From the NCBI GenBank assembly GCA_963978905.1, contig OZ022260.1, positions 1,353,725 through 1,417,724 of the forward strand: DNA of 64,000 bases, in the 5' to 3' direction. This DNA is from Trichostrongylus colubriformis (Eukaryota; Nematoda; Chromadorea; Rhabditida; Trichostrongylidae). Numbering within the stretch: position 1 is the stretch's first letter; each line of letters opens with the position of its first letter. The notes beneath the pieces are model-generated. The model was not told where the DNA came from. It did no database searches and saw only the letters and a program-made list of their open reading frames with translations. The position numbers and the translations under genes were made by a program. This document shows positions 50,977-63,469 of the stretch, piece by piece.

Positions 50977-51872
50977 TCAGGTCGTTCGGAAAGTTCGTGC
51001 CTTTTCGCAATTTCAACTTTGGGAGATCATAACTCGGCTCAGACTGCATCTTTTTCACGCTACAAGCACCATTCGATTCCCTACAGTTTTGTCAACAGTA
51101 TGCATGCTTGCGTATCTCATTTTGATGAAGACCTGACGATGTATTTTGCACGAAAGCAAAAAAAGTCGACTCTAAATCACCATTTTTTTTTTGGATACAC
51201 TGCTACTGAAGGAGCTGTCCAGGTTTGGGAAAGTCGGGCTTAGCTAGCGCTAGATTTGATGAATATGGTGGACGAGTAAGGGCTTCATCTTGCAGCTGCT
51301 TCAGTTTCTGGGAGACAATTTGTGGAAAATGCGCTCGCGCATGACTGCTTCGAAAGGTCGCGCGGCACCCTTTTTTGGTTTTATTTTTCAAATCTAGGCA
51401 AGTTGAGGTGGTCATCTGAGCTTGTTTGTTGAGGGCCACTACTTGTTGATATCCTCTGCAAGTGTGGACGCTCATCGCTTCCTGCCGTTTTAGTCAAAGC
51501 GATTTGATCAATTGAAATTCAAGCAACTCGTCCTCATTTCACTTCTGAAACCAGGAACAAAGTGTTCCATCCAATGCTTCACCCCCTCTATTTGCAGTAC
51601 TCACATTTGTGGTTTCTTTACTTCGACTCGACTGAAGAAGATCTAGTGAAGTGAAAACATCCAAAAAGTGCCACTTTCGCAGTACATTAAAAGTTTCCTA
51701 TTTGAAAAATTCGGCAATCCGGTGGCACTCCAAGATAAGCATATATCCAGATAGAGCAAGTTTTTGCCTATCTAAGGAGCACTACATATAATTTAATTCA
51801 TGTTGACGCGCTTTGGAATTCTAATTTATCTTGTTAATGCGCAAAAAGGCACGAACTTCCCGAACGACCTAA
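50977..51872 (-). mobile_element. Decayed mariner element
   Basis: Termini TCAGGTCGTTCGGAAAGTTC and GAACTTCCCGAACGACCTAA next to TA. A minus-strand fragment at 51475-51250 retains a transposase-like block (QIVSQKLKQLQDEALTRPPY SSNLALAKPDF), a degraded form of the PYSPDLAPSDYHF region. A more diverged relative lies at 53512-54745. Confidence 0.75.
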
Positions 51873-52021
51873 TAGGAAGCACTTTTGACCAGCATGCTAA
51901 AGGTATTTGACAAAACTAATTTTTTCACATCTTCACGTGAACTATATGTATTTGCACATGTTGTTGTTATCACGACGATATGACATGTACGTATTTGGAA
52001 CATGCACATATGTTTATCCAG

Positions 52022-52098
52022 GAATATTTAATCAGACCGATTTGTGGGTGATCCCCAGCGAAGGCGATGTACCAAACATCATAGCCATCAAATATCGG
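52022..52098 (+). CDS. Candidate internal exon, unidentified
   Basis: Between acceptor GTTTATCCAG and donor CGG|GTGTGT, 25 codons read IFNQTDLWVIPSEGDVPNII AIKYR. It is a good exon by composition and splice sites but short, and the phase to the next exon at 55114 would need another exon between. Confidence 0.35.
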
Positions 52099-53511
52099 GT
52101 GTGTATGGTAATTTCGCATACACTGTTTTCCGAAAGAACGGCACCTTAACCAGAAAACCTCGATAAACCTATGTGGATCTCCCCATGAAAAAAGGCAACA
52201 CCAGAAAAATCTTTGAGCGTGGATTGGAGCTCCCCACAACCATCCATCGAACTTACCCTATCCCTCTTTAAACACGCCCAATACCTCGTTATTCACGCCC
52301 AGAACCAGCATCTTGAAAGAGAGATCTTCGTTACAATTCCGACAATTTTGGGTAGGGGCTGACCCTTGCGCCCTGGAACTACACATAAATATGACCCGTG
52401 TTCTGTTCCAGAACTCCTGTAAAACACTTGTTCCAGGCCCAGTGCGGGGATCCGAATACGACTCGCTAAGTAAGACCCTGTTCCTTTTCCGGAACTTCCC
52501 GAACGTCATGTCTCACTGTCTAAATGGGATCTTTGCGTCTAAGGGTGTATGCCATTATGACAAAAATTGCTTGGCGCTCGGTGTGCGACGAGATGGAGCG
52601 AGTTATGCGCGTCGCATTGCATAGGTCCTCAAGCGATGACGGTACTCTTCGCCTTATTCCAGGCGTTATCACCTAAGGAACCAATTCACATGAAGCGCAT
52701 AGCTCGCATCATCGCGTCGTGCGCCGAACGCGGCCACGCGATTTTCTGCCTAATGGCATAGACCGACCCTGTGTCTAAGGATGCCCAAAAGTGTTCAAAG
52801 CGCGCATGAAATATGGGACTTCGACGATAAAGCCCTGCTTGCATGCCCGCGTGGGAAACCCTCGAATTTCCTCTCATGCATCGCCTTCCTTGCCTAATCC
52901 ATCCCAGAATCGTAAAATTGTAGAACTGCAAAGTCTAGCGACGACAGCGCTAACTTTCCACGATCGCTAGCGTTTGGCAGTTCCCAGCAGCAATCAGCAC
53001 CCCTTCCTACACAAGACATCAGGAACCATCAAACCACTCACAAGAAGCGAAGCACTCACGAGGTTGATCGAAGCCTGACGTGTCCTCAGATAAAAAGGCG
53101 TCAAGGTGGAAGGTCATAAGGTTAGATGGCTGGAGCGTTCTTTGACTTGGTCAACAATGCTTTTATGTAATTCATGAACAAACACTGATTCATCGTTGAT
53201 AATGTCTGAAGCAAGGCACGGGTTGCCGTGCAGAGTGGAGCGTCTGAACGCAGCTGACAGACGGCACATACCAGGGCATTAAAAAGACTGAAAATTCTCG
53301 GAAAAGCACCAGAGGAAAAACTTTCTGGGACACGCTTCCCTGAGATGAGGGTGGAACCTTCAAGCACTTATCTTTATTGGAATAAGCTACGTTACCTCTG
53401 TAAAAGACGGTTCAACCGAATGAAAGGACGAAATGAGTGCCATTAGGACGAAAATTTGCGTCGCGGCATCCGCGATGTGTGCGAGTTAGAGTCGTCGAAT
53501 GTAATAGGTAG

Positions 53512-54745
53512 CAAGTTTCGACCGGTTTCCGCAATTTCAACTTCAGAAGATCATAACTCGGCGCAGACTGCATTTTCTCTCATCACAATTCTTTCTGAAC
53601 AGACTCTTACTGGAGGAAATGTGCAGATGCTTGGGAAAGTGGGGCTTAGGTCTGAAGAATATGATGGACGAGTGAGGGCTTCAGCAACTGCTTTAATTAG
53701 TGGAAGACGATTTGTGGAAATTGCGCTCATGCATGGCTGTTCCTAAAGCACCCATTTTTTGAGACCCATTTTTTTAAATTAAAGCTTTTGAGGTGGTCAA
53801 CCACATTTCTGTAGAGAAGACCAATGCTTTTAAATATCCCTTGCAACTATAAACGCTCATCGTTTCCTGCCGTTTTAGATAAAGGCACATTGGATAATCA
53901 GAATATAACATCTCCTGACGTGGATGGATAGTTCGACCCAAGCCACGTTGGCTGTACTTTTACCGAGGCGTGGGTGTCAGTTCCTTGAGCGTGCAGAGCC
54001 AAAGAATCCAGCGCAACAGCTCGGCCCCGCCCACCCCAGTCGGGAGTCTGCCTTTGCTCTTCGACCCAAATTTTGACATAGGTAGACCAACTACTAGCCA
54101 AGATCTTGAAATTGGCAGTAAACCAATCGCCGCGTGGAGTAAACCCACTACTGAGTGACCTGACCCCACACAAGGCACTGGAACACTTGCAGCACATCCC
54201 CGGCTGGGGTGGGCGGGGCCGAGCTGTTGCGCTAGATTCTTTGGCTCTGCACGCTCCAGGAACTGACATCCACCCTCGGAAAGGTACAGGCTACGTGGCT
54301 TGGGTCGAACTATCCATCCACGGCAGGAGATGTGATATCCAAATAATCCTGGAATGTGCATTTAAAGCGATTGGATCAGTCGAAACTTCGAGCAACTCGT
54401 TCTCATTTCTTCACATCTGAAACCAGGGAAAAAAAGTGTTCCATCCAATGCTCCACCTTCTCCCCTTGCAGAATTCACATTTGTGGTTGCTTTTGCTGGG
54501 ACCAGACTAGACAAAAAACTCGTAAAGTGAAGTCATTTAAAAAGTGCTATTCTCGCAGTACTATGGAATTTCCCTAGCAATTCGAAAAACTTGTGGCATT
54601 CCTAGGATAGTATGTATTCAGAATGAGCATTTTCTCTATTTTAGGAGCACAATATGTAGGTTGATTCGTGTTGACGCGCTTTCGGATTTGAATTTATCCT
54701 GTGATTGCGCAAAACTGACCGCACCTTTCTTCACATCCTAGTAAC
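53512..54745. mobile_element. Mariner relative with an inserted foldback
   Basis: TTTCCGCAATTTCAACTTCA G and following words match the left end of 50977-51872. GATTGCGCAAAACTGACCGC ACC resembles its right end. A separate palindrome is inserted at 53923-54332: AGTTCGACCCAAGCCACGTT faces CGTGGCTTGGGTCGAACT. Both partners of that palindrome carry GAGCGTGCAGAGCCAAAGAA or its inverse. Confidence 0.65.
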
Positions 54746-54936
54746 TACGATGCCCTATGCCTCACTTCAAACGTAATCTTTTGAGGACCCAACTACACAC
54801 GGCTCGCACACGTCGCGTCGCGCCACATGCGGCAACAAAAACTTTCTGTCCTAGTGACGCACATCCGATTAAATTACCTTAAAGCATTCCGATTTTTTTG
54901 CTAATATTGATAAAGTTATTGCTGCAATATTACCTA

Positions 54937-55075
54937 GAAGAAGGGGACAACTTGTTGAACGCGTTCACATGGTAAACGTGTCAATAATGCAGTATAAATG
55001 ACTACACGAGTGTGAACCTGTGAAGCCAACGTTACTGTTCAACATAGAACAAGTTGTCCCCTTTTCCTTCATACT
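54937..55075. repeat. Short foldback upstream of exon 55114
   Basis: AGAAGGGGACAACTTGTTGA is mirrored by AACAAGTTGTCCCCTTTTCC. The arms are about 20 bp and the loop about 95 bp. Confidence 0.7.
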
Positions 55076-55113
55076 ATAGCAAAGAACTTCGTTTCAACTG
55101 CATTTTGTTTCAG

Positions 55114-57477
55114 CGACACGCTACGTCCCGCTGACGATTCAGCCGGACGACACGTGTGCGATCCCGAGAGTTCGACCGCACAAAATCCCGCGCATCTATC
55201 CGCTGGTGGCTAGTACTGCTCCGCTCAGTGACTACTGTCATCAGAAGCACCGTGACGACGACACTGCAACCGTCCAGACACCGTCGTCGAATGACTGGAC
55301 GATGGGTTCCCGCCGTTGGCAAGTGATACGCGTCTCACGATCGGATCGTATAACCAGCGATGCACCTCACCTTTCCGAGAAAAGACTCCGAGACGACACA
55401 TCGACACCATCTCTCACAAACGACGACGTTCAATCCATGCACTTAGTCATGACACCATCAGACAAGCAGAAAAAACAGCCAGAGGTTCGTTTGTTTGTTT
55501 TCAGTGCACGGCGTGACATGAGAAGACGCCTGAAAGGCAAATAACAGTCTGTTTTCTCAACTTAGTTTTATACCATCTTCGGAGAGAAGAGAGAGTTTGA
55601 GACATATTCTGTCTAATCCAATACCGTATGCTGCACCCATCGCAAATTACAATACTTAAATCAAATTTTGGAGTTTTCATATTCATATCACACTTAGCAG
55701 AAATTCATCGATGCTGATATCTTGGACGAGTGCCATTGTTCTGGTTTTGAGGCGTGTCAAAGACTTAAAATTCGCTTCGCGGCATGCTCGCGGATGCGAT
55801 GCTTGCAAACTTAGGACGTCAAACGAGGTTTGTTTCTGGAGCGATTGCAGTGCTATTCCGGAAGTTCAACCCCACAAAACCCCACGCACTAGTGTCTAGT
55901 ATGCCTCGCCTATTTTTAAGAATAAGCACGGCACTCGCTTCACGACCCGACTGCAAATGGCGCCCCTAGCTCGCACGCATCACGTCGCGCGCTAAATGCG
56001 ACCAGGGGCTTTCCGGGCAATGGCACTCATCCTTCTCATCGCATTATACAGGGGGTGCCAAAAAAAGTAATTTTGTCTCCTCCACTTTCACCCCACTTTA
56101 GTCAAACTACAGCAAATCCTGTTGAGTATTCTCATCCCCAGATTCAAGAGCAGACCTCACTCTACCTCTGCACTCCGTGGCAGCCTTCTGTACGAGCAGG
56201 AACGGGAGTGAGGGAAGAGTGAACAAGATGTGTCACCTCATCTGGACAAAATCCGAAATTTCGTCGACCTCGTTCACAACCTTGCTGAGGTCTGTTCACT
56301 CTGGATACCTATGGAGATTCATACTGGGTGGTGTTCTTTAACTTTCCGTTTTTTCGGGTTCCCAGCGCCCTTCGTTTCCAAGAGCCAAAACGTGCCACTA
56401 CTACTGAAACCCCTCCGGAGGCGGATTTGGGCATGAAAATAATACTTCGGATCCTAGCAGCCTTGTCCAAGCAGCAAGGGCTCTGTGACTTCCATGAATC
56501 GAAGGGCAAATCCTCGGGAAGCTTTCCACAAAAGACGACGGAGCATGGCTTCACTGTTCTAAGCGGGCCTTGATGCTGTAGGTACTTCGAAGTCCGACTG
56601 TGCCGAATGAAGGTTCCATATTTTTATGAAAGTGAAGGTAGTGAGCCTCAGCTTGGTCCTGCTTTCAGAGGAACATTTCAGGAATATTTTGTCCCAATAC
56701 TTTTATCTCTTTCGTTTCCCTATGTTTTGTATAATTGGCAGATGTGAGCCGTGGGCAAAATTGCTTTTTTTGGCACCCCTGTAAATTCTGATGTTTTGTG
56801 AAACCCATCAACAATACCTTTACACATCACGTTTCTCACCCAATACGAAAACAGCATGTCTCGAAAGTATAGATTCATCCCATCTTCTATTTGTATCTCT
56901 AAGACAGGCTACAACTGTCTTTCAATTTTTACCAGTACCTGATGGCCGCCGCGATCAAACGCACCACATTAAACGGAAGAGAGGATGGGCTACAGGTTGA
57001 ATATTGTTGCTGTTGTGTAAATTCGTCGATTCACCGCTGAAAACATTCGAAATCCTTGGTGAATCTATACTTGTGGGACACCCTGGTTCGCGAAAAAAGT
57101 AATTAAAAATTCTGCGATTTTTCGTACAGCTTCACTGGTCGTTCGGTCGTGGCAGGTAGTACTGGTACGAATTTTGAAGGAAATGGTTGGTTTATTATGA
57201 AACTGAGATGGAAAATAGGAAGAATCTACTTTTGGGACACACTGTACAATGCGATATTATAATTTCACTGGTATTTGAATCATCCAAAGATCTATTTCAG
57301 GATCTTCGTCAGAGCCGCCGAAAACTTGTTCGAATACCACCAAAGAAATTCCGTTCATGTGACTGTATCTGTCCAATGACGAGAATTCCCGAAAACACAA
57401 AGATGGAGTTCACGGCGAAACCGAAACAAGTGCGATTTGATGATATGAATATGCCAACTATGGGTCGAAATAAATAA
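55114..57477 (+). CDS. 3' end of an unidentified gene (two exons)
   Basis: Exon 55114-55484 follows TTTTGTTTCAG and stays open for 123 codons: RYVPLTIQPDDTCAIPRVRP ... then a hydrophilic Ser/Thr/Asp-rich stretch ending KQKKQPE. Exon 57301-57477 follows TCTATTTCAG in the same phase (DLRQSRRKLVRIPPKKFRSC ... MGRNK) and ends in TAA. The product is basic and low in hydrophobics, with no membrane segment. The tail contains KQVRF, which fits the RVxF consensus for protein phosphatase 1 docking. A CDCIC cluster lies 30 residues earlier. The exon is unusually GC-rich for the window. The intron holds an R3 copy and a Tc1-like MITE. Upstream exons (possibly 52022-52098, 46731-46920) are not firmly linked. 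The family is not recognised. Confidence 0.65.
56049..56781. mobile_element. Tc1/mariner-like MITE
   Basis: CAGGGGGTGCCAAAAAAAGT AATTTTG at the left and CAAAATTGCTTTTTTTGGCA CCCCTG at the right are inverted and flanked by TA. The roughly 730-bp interior has no transposase. It sits within the intron of the 55114-57477 gene. Confidence 0.85.
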
Positions 57478-60400
57478 ATCTGTCGGGTTTTTCTTGATCC
57501 ACTCAAGGGGGAAATAAAATTTACCATGAGAAAGTGTTGGAACTGAACATCATTATTCAAACGCGCTCTATTAACTCCTATTCCTCCATTCACCAGCTTC
57601 TTCAGGTTGGATACCAAAACAGCTTGTCGTGGTTTCATCTATAATAGCCTTTTTTGTGCACAGATGAACGCTACATTATAAGTGTGCTCCACATGGTAAT
57701 ATTGAGTTTCGCGTGTGAAGTCGTAGAATCGCGGAACGGCAGCCCATGACGGGGAATAGCGCGTGTAGTCATAAATTCGCGGAATCGCAATTCGTGGATT
57801 CGCCAGTATGACGTCACCTTCACCTCAAAAGCTCGTATTTATAGAGTTTTAGGTGTGCCAGATCGTAAAAAGGTAGTGTACTCGATCATGTGAAATTGGG
57901 ACGTTATTACCGATGCTGATATCCCCGAGAATGTAAGGGCTGAGTGATGGAGGGAGGAAACAGCGGCTCTTTTTACCCCTCCTTCTTCTTCTGGAATATT
58001 AAACGGACATCAAAGAAATCGAACGATTAGAATTGTCAGGATGCTTTCTCGCTAGAGATTTACCTCACCACTGCATCTCCAGTTATATCCCAAAGGTTCC
58101 TATCATGATGAGAGTGCTGCTCTGCATGTACTGCATATGGAAATTGCATAATCAGATTCCCTGAATCCGCGATGTCATAATTAAGAGCACATCTTCCGTG
58201 ACCGAAACCAAAAGCAGCCGCTGAAAATGCGCGAAAGTCGATCCTTCAGTCAGTTTGGGCTGACGTCGGCATTCCCTTTCCTCGTTGAAACACCCTAATA
58301 GATTTCACTCCCTAGGGTGACTGTTTCATCTTTCAGGCGGAACGGCAAAATCGCCTTCGATGAGGGGCGGCCCGAAAATTTGCATACCAACCGACATTTC
58401 ACTTAAAGTGAGCTATCGCAAGAATGCGAGAATTCAATGAAATTTACTAACAACGGCAATCTGTATGACGTAATAATAGCGACTATAAAAATAATAAATA
58501 AATAACAATAATAATTACAATGAATAAATGGATGATAATATCAAGGGAAGAGAGGGGTACTTGAATTTATCTTGATGTTTACTTGCTTATTATTGCTTCA
58601 AAATAGGATTAGAACAATTTTGAAGATAATTTGCTAACCATTGGTAAAATGTCTGAGGCTATGGTCGTTTGATGGAAGGGATTAATCGACCATGACACCG
58701 TTTGAGGAAAAACCCGATAGCTGGAAATATTAGAAATTGAGTGTTTACCGCGGGTCAAAGGCTAGGCGAAAACGCCAAAATCCAGAAATTATCGTCATTT
58801 CAAAACTTATCCCCGAAACAAATTCGGAATTATGAAAACGAATAAATCATTCACGCTGAACCAAGCCCTCTTACACTGCGCCAGCAATATATACCGTTCA
58901 GAATTGAAGTAGCACTTCAGTGCAGTTTGGAGTACACAATGACCTGCTCGAGAAACCCGATGTAATAGCCAGGGCTTTCATCCTCCTAAGAGAGTCTGCA
59001 GCCAATTCACCGGACACGAAGAGAAAAAGGCTCAACGGGCCCTCCATTAGGCATTGACCTAGAGATTGAAATAAGATGAGGGTGGAAGCGGAGCCCTCGT
59101 CACCAGCCATATACACCTCTATAGAAAACCTCCATAGTAAAAAAAAACAGTTTTCGCAGTTCGTAACAAATGAGAAATGAATATACTATGTCCTGATCCT
59201 CACCTTGATATTGGACGTCTGTGTATCGTAGGGCAGAATTGCGCACCAAGCGTGTGCGCCAGAAGTGCAATATGTATTTAGGTCCCAAAGCATTACCGTA
59301 TTCACCTAAAATAAGCCACAAAACAGGGTAATCGCTCCGAGACCCAGGTGCACATCCCGCCTTTGACTCTCACGCACCGCAGTAGTGTGAAATACTGTTC
59401 TAACGATACATACCAAGTGACCATAGATGCAAATGTATAGATCTCTCAACTCTCTTATAGAAATTCAAAGAAAAATGATGAATAATTAAAAGATTAATCA
59501 TAATTAGACCTGTGAGAAAACAACTTTGGAAAGAAAATTCCAGATCAGAACGAGCCATGCATACCGCTCACGCGCGGAAATGCAAACGTTCCAGAGGTAT
59601 TTCGTGCAATTAAAAGTTTTTTAAATGGCACGTTTACAAGCACCAGACGTGAGACCGGATTGATTGAAGATTTAAGATTTCAAAGAAATACGACTAGCAT
59701 ATGCACACGTAACGATGCTTTGATTAAAACCTTATGCATATGCGTTTTTTGAAAATTATTTTAGGAAATGAAATAATCCGGCAGTTTTTTTTTAAATTAT
59801 TTCAGGAACTGAAATAAATCGACAGTGCATAAATACACTTCAAAAACCCAAAGTCGGAGGAGGAACAACTCAAAGGCGAAAAAGTAGTCCAATGGCTCAG
59901 CTGTTACCGTAATCAACCACTGGCAGCCGGGTAAACGTTTTCGTCAAATCCCCTCGGGATCGCCGAATCTACGGCGCGATAGGCTCCTCATCTTCGCTCA
60001 TTCGCCATCAACGCCTTCGTCACAGCCGCTAAAGCATCCTTTTGTAGCTTCTTCTTCACTACTACACTGCTGCACGTATAAACTTACCAGTTTCTTATAA
60101 AAGGCATATTTATCGAGACTCACTAAATAAGTAGTGATGGCCAACCAATATGAAGTATCATTCGTGGGAATTGGGCTTCGGTGATATTCACTTGCCGGGA
60201 GGCTTGGCTACGACTCTTATCCTTCCTAAAGGGAATGCGAAAAAATGCTGTAGCTCATCAACTAAATACCTCGAAAAGAGCGGTCTAGCGAGTAACAAAG
60301 TGTAACTCCCAGAGCATCAAGGCACCAGGAGGTGGCAATTTTGTCCAGTTAGATGTACTGTAACGCCTGCACTTCGTTATGTTGCACACATTGCACACAC

Positions 60401-60543
60401 GACACCTTGCTAAGATGTCGAATGAGAAATCATCGGATTTTCCTACCACGATTACCATTTTCCTTACTCTTCCGCGTATTCTCCCATTCATTATTTCACT
60501 TGACTGCTGTTGTTGTTGTTTCACTTATTTCACTTCATCATGA
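57478..60543. other. Interval upstream of ceh-12, no gene seen
   Basis: AT-rich sequence with simple AATAATAA-type runs near 58490-58530 and an R3 copy near 59335-59400. No exon-like ORF was found. Regulatory sequence for ceh-12 is expected here. Confidence 0.5.
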
Positions 60544-63469
60544 ATGAATGAAATACGTCATACGACACAACAAATGACATCTTCTACACCGAGCAACTCG
60601 GAAAGATTATGTTGCAGCTCGAAGAGGTGGACGGTAGGTGCGAAAACAGAACCGAACGTCACGCTTTTGAATCGGACTTCTCTACCAACTATCGTTTCTA
60701 GCCTCGAATGTTCGTCTCACAACGATCACTGCTCCCATCTTCCTCTTTCTTCCAACCCCTCCCGGTGTTTTTGAGTCCTTAAAAATGTTGATCTGATAAA
60801 TCTTCAATATTTTCCTCACCTTGCAAGTACCGTTCCCCCCCCCCCCCCCCCCGCCCCTCCCCCCTATCTGGCCATCAACGGCTCGTTTTCACAGATTACT
60901 CGTTTAACACTGGACCATGTGATCCACTTTGTATCAACCAGCAGCTGTCCTGGTTCTTGAACACCGAAGATTCTATTCATAGATTTGCAGAATGTTCGCT
61001 TCAATTGACGCTTTACTATGTTCGAATCCAGGGTCAACTGCCGACACTCCTTTGAACTACTGCATTGAAGACGGTACGATGCATTTCAGCATGACAAGAT
61101 TTTTCCAGAAAAAATATGAATGTGCTCCCCAGGACTACGAGTCTCATATATGCCAGATGCTCTTTCATCCTTACGCAATGTTTGCTTCTTACGGGTCTTA
61201 GAGGGGACAACAGCTACACAACGTAGGTGGGTGGGGGTGGGTAGGTCGAATTTCCGCGCAACCGTCCGCGGCGAGCAGCGCGGCAAGTACGAGTCGGTCG
61301 GAATTCCGCCCACTACGCAATGAGCAGGTACCGCGGGGGACCCTCAAAGGTAGCCGAACTCCCGAAGCTTTCAACTTGCAATCTTTAAAGGTCCTTTACG
61401 GTACCCACCCATTGCGTCTTGAACGGAATTCCCAACGGCTCGTAGTGACGGCGCCGCAAGTGCGACGCCGCAAGTGGAAATTCGACCAAGCGACCCCCAC
61501 CCAGCGTAGGTCATTGTCTGAGTCCAGAGTGGTATGAGCTCCGAGGTAGGTGAGGCAATTCTATATACAAGAAGAAGGTTGCGCACCGCCTAAGGAGCGT
61601 TTCACTCACACTGAAACTCCTTCCCCCTACACCGAGCTGTTGTGCCCCCACCCCTTTCCTCACACTACGGCCCTATAGGGCTAGGAATTAGGATATGCAA
61701 CAGTTTTAAAAGTCTCGAAAGCCTCGCCTTACAGCCGCCTCGCTTTTTTGCAATCTTCCGCAACACAGCCATCGCCTCAGGAACCAACTGTTGGCGATGC
61801 TCTTATTGTTAGCTCGCACGCATCGCGTCGCACGCCGTGTTGCGAAATTCTGTCTTGACGACACACCCAAAGGTTCAAAAATGCAGATGTTCCTTTCTCT
61901 TCAACTCATTTCTAGGTAAATTCCGAAGAACATCATCTTGCAATGAACCAACTCCTCTCACTACGTTACATTGCCCATCATCGATGCCAACGTCAACAGT
62001 CAGTCCTTGCACTACCGTATCCCAAACGAATGCTACAGTAAATGGTGAGCATCAAGTTAACAGATTATAAGCGACTTCAAAATAAATCATAGATTTCAGT
62101 ATCTCAGTCCTTGTTTTCCATTCCACCATTTTCCGCTGATCGGATACAATATCCACTCCTCGCACCAACCGTACCTCTTCTATACGATCAGCTGGCACTA
62201 ACCTGTACGCTAGTCCCTTCAATATTGTCCATAGGGATATTTAAAAGCTTCAGTAAGTTTCAGTGGGAGCATGGCAAACGTGGGGCAAAATGCGACGGCC
62301 TCGTACGGCATTCACCAGTGAGCAACTGATCGAACTGGAACGTCAGTTCAGCGAGAACAAATACCTCAGCCGACCAAAACGTTATCAACTCGCACAGGAG
62401 CTCTGCCTCACCGAAACACAGGTACATTCAATTTATGTTTTTTGAAGTTTTTTTTTTCTTTGATTAGGACAAAAAAACGTAAGTGACCGCGTAGCTCAGT
62501 ATAGAATATGATGAGACTTCTACCAGTTCCACCCAAGCGCCATACCGGGTGTACGGACAGGGCTAGACGTACCTACACTCAAATGTAGGTGAGCTTAGCC
62601 ATGTCCGATCGGTGGACCATTGAAAATTTAATGAATGATCTTTGATTCCCCGTAGGCTCCACCGCTAGGGCCGCGGCTCCCATATAGGTCCTACACTCCA
62701 TGATCCACCTTCGAATAAAATTCCGATTTTAATTCGTGGGGTCTCCTTTTTCCTAAAGCAGACTACGGTGAAGATGAAGATCGGACTGCCTCGGTACTCT
62801 TCGAATTCCCTCGTACTTACCCTCGCTATCAAAATACCTGTCCAGTAGGCGTGCATACGACACACTGAAGAATATGAAGTGAGCTTGTTTTCGGTTGTTA
62901 TCATTTTAGCTCAAACACCATCCCACTCGGAATAACACGAATGCTTAAAATCTACTATCACCGAGAAGCATCAAAATCTGATGACGCTTCTATCGGTCCT
63001 TATCACCCGTTGTCATTTTCCCATAATCACCCCATGAATGTCTGTTCCACCATCTACAGCACCTGTTAGATTGATTCCTCTACTGTCAACTGCATGACGA
63101 ATCTTATGTACTTGTCTTTAGACGTCTTTTATTGGCCTTTTATTGAATCATACCAGCTGTTATCATCGCCCATCATCCTCCACCAATGTTCCCTTCCCAA
63201 CCTCTACATCACTTCTGAAAATGAAGGTCTCATAAATCCTGACACGCGATTATGATTTCCGGTCGAACAGACACACACAAACATATCAACGGACAATGAG
63301 TCGATTATTCAAAGAAGATGTTAAAAGTCATGCTTTTATCTGAAGTGGTGAACCGATGCCAGTACAGCTAATATGTATATTTTAGGTGAAGATCTGGTTT
63401 CAAAATCGCCGCATGAAGAACAAGCGATGTCAAGGACCTCTCCTCAGTCCCGAACAGTCACAGTCTTAG
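60544..63469 (+). CDS. ceh-12: MNX/HB9-class homeobox transcription factor
   Basis: A DNA-binding regulator; in C. elegans the MNX homologue ceh-12 specifies ventral-cord motor neuron fate. Five exons in consistent phase: 60544-60637, 61916-62044, 62100-62204, 62264-62421, 63386-63469, giving 189 residues. The homeodomain (about residues 119-178) is split by the last intron. It starts [20 protein letters not shown] and includes [29 protein letters not shown] and Gln at position 50. The NKYLSRPKR block is typical of MNX/HB9. The tail is only [17 protein letters not shown]. Upstream residues are Ser/Thr/Pro-rich. Homeodomain exons are firm. The first exon (ATG, donor TAG|GTGCGA chosen to keep phase) is less certain. 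An in-frame alternative exists for exon 2 but breaks phase downstream. Confidence 0.9.
60835..60852. repeat. Poly-C tract in ceh-12 intron 1
   Basis: Eighteen consecutive C, extended by CGCCCCTCCCCCC. Confidence 0.9.
61222..61508. repeat. Foldback family E in ceh-12 intron 1
   Basis: GTAGGTGGGTGGGGGTGGGT AGGTCGAATTTCC is mirrored by GGAAATTCGACCAAGCGACC CCCACCC. Inner arms also pair, for example GTCGGTCGGAATTCCGCC against GGAATTCCCAACGGC. Related to 16906-17125. Confidence 0.7.

Noticed and set aside
57060..57250. Second Tc1-like MITE, from GGGACACCCTG and GGGACACACTG words
   Set aside because: Both words point the same way, so they are not a pair of inverted termini. At best they are fragments of two different element ends.
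60285..60524. Minus-strand frame starting with a poly-Gln run
   Set aside because: The Gln run is the complement of a GTTGTTGTT repeat just upstream of ceh-12. No splice or family support.
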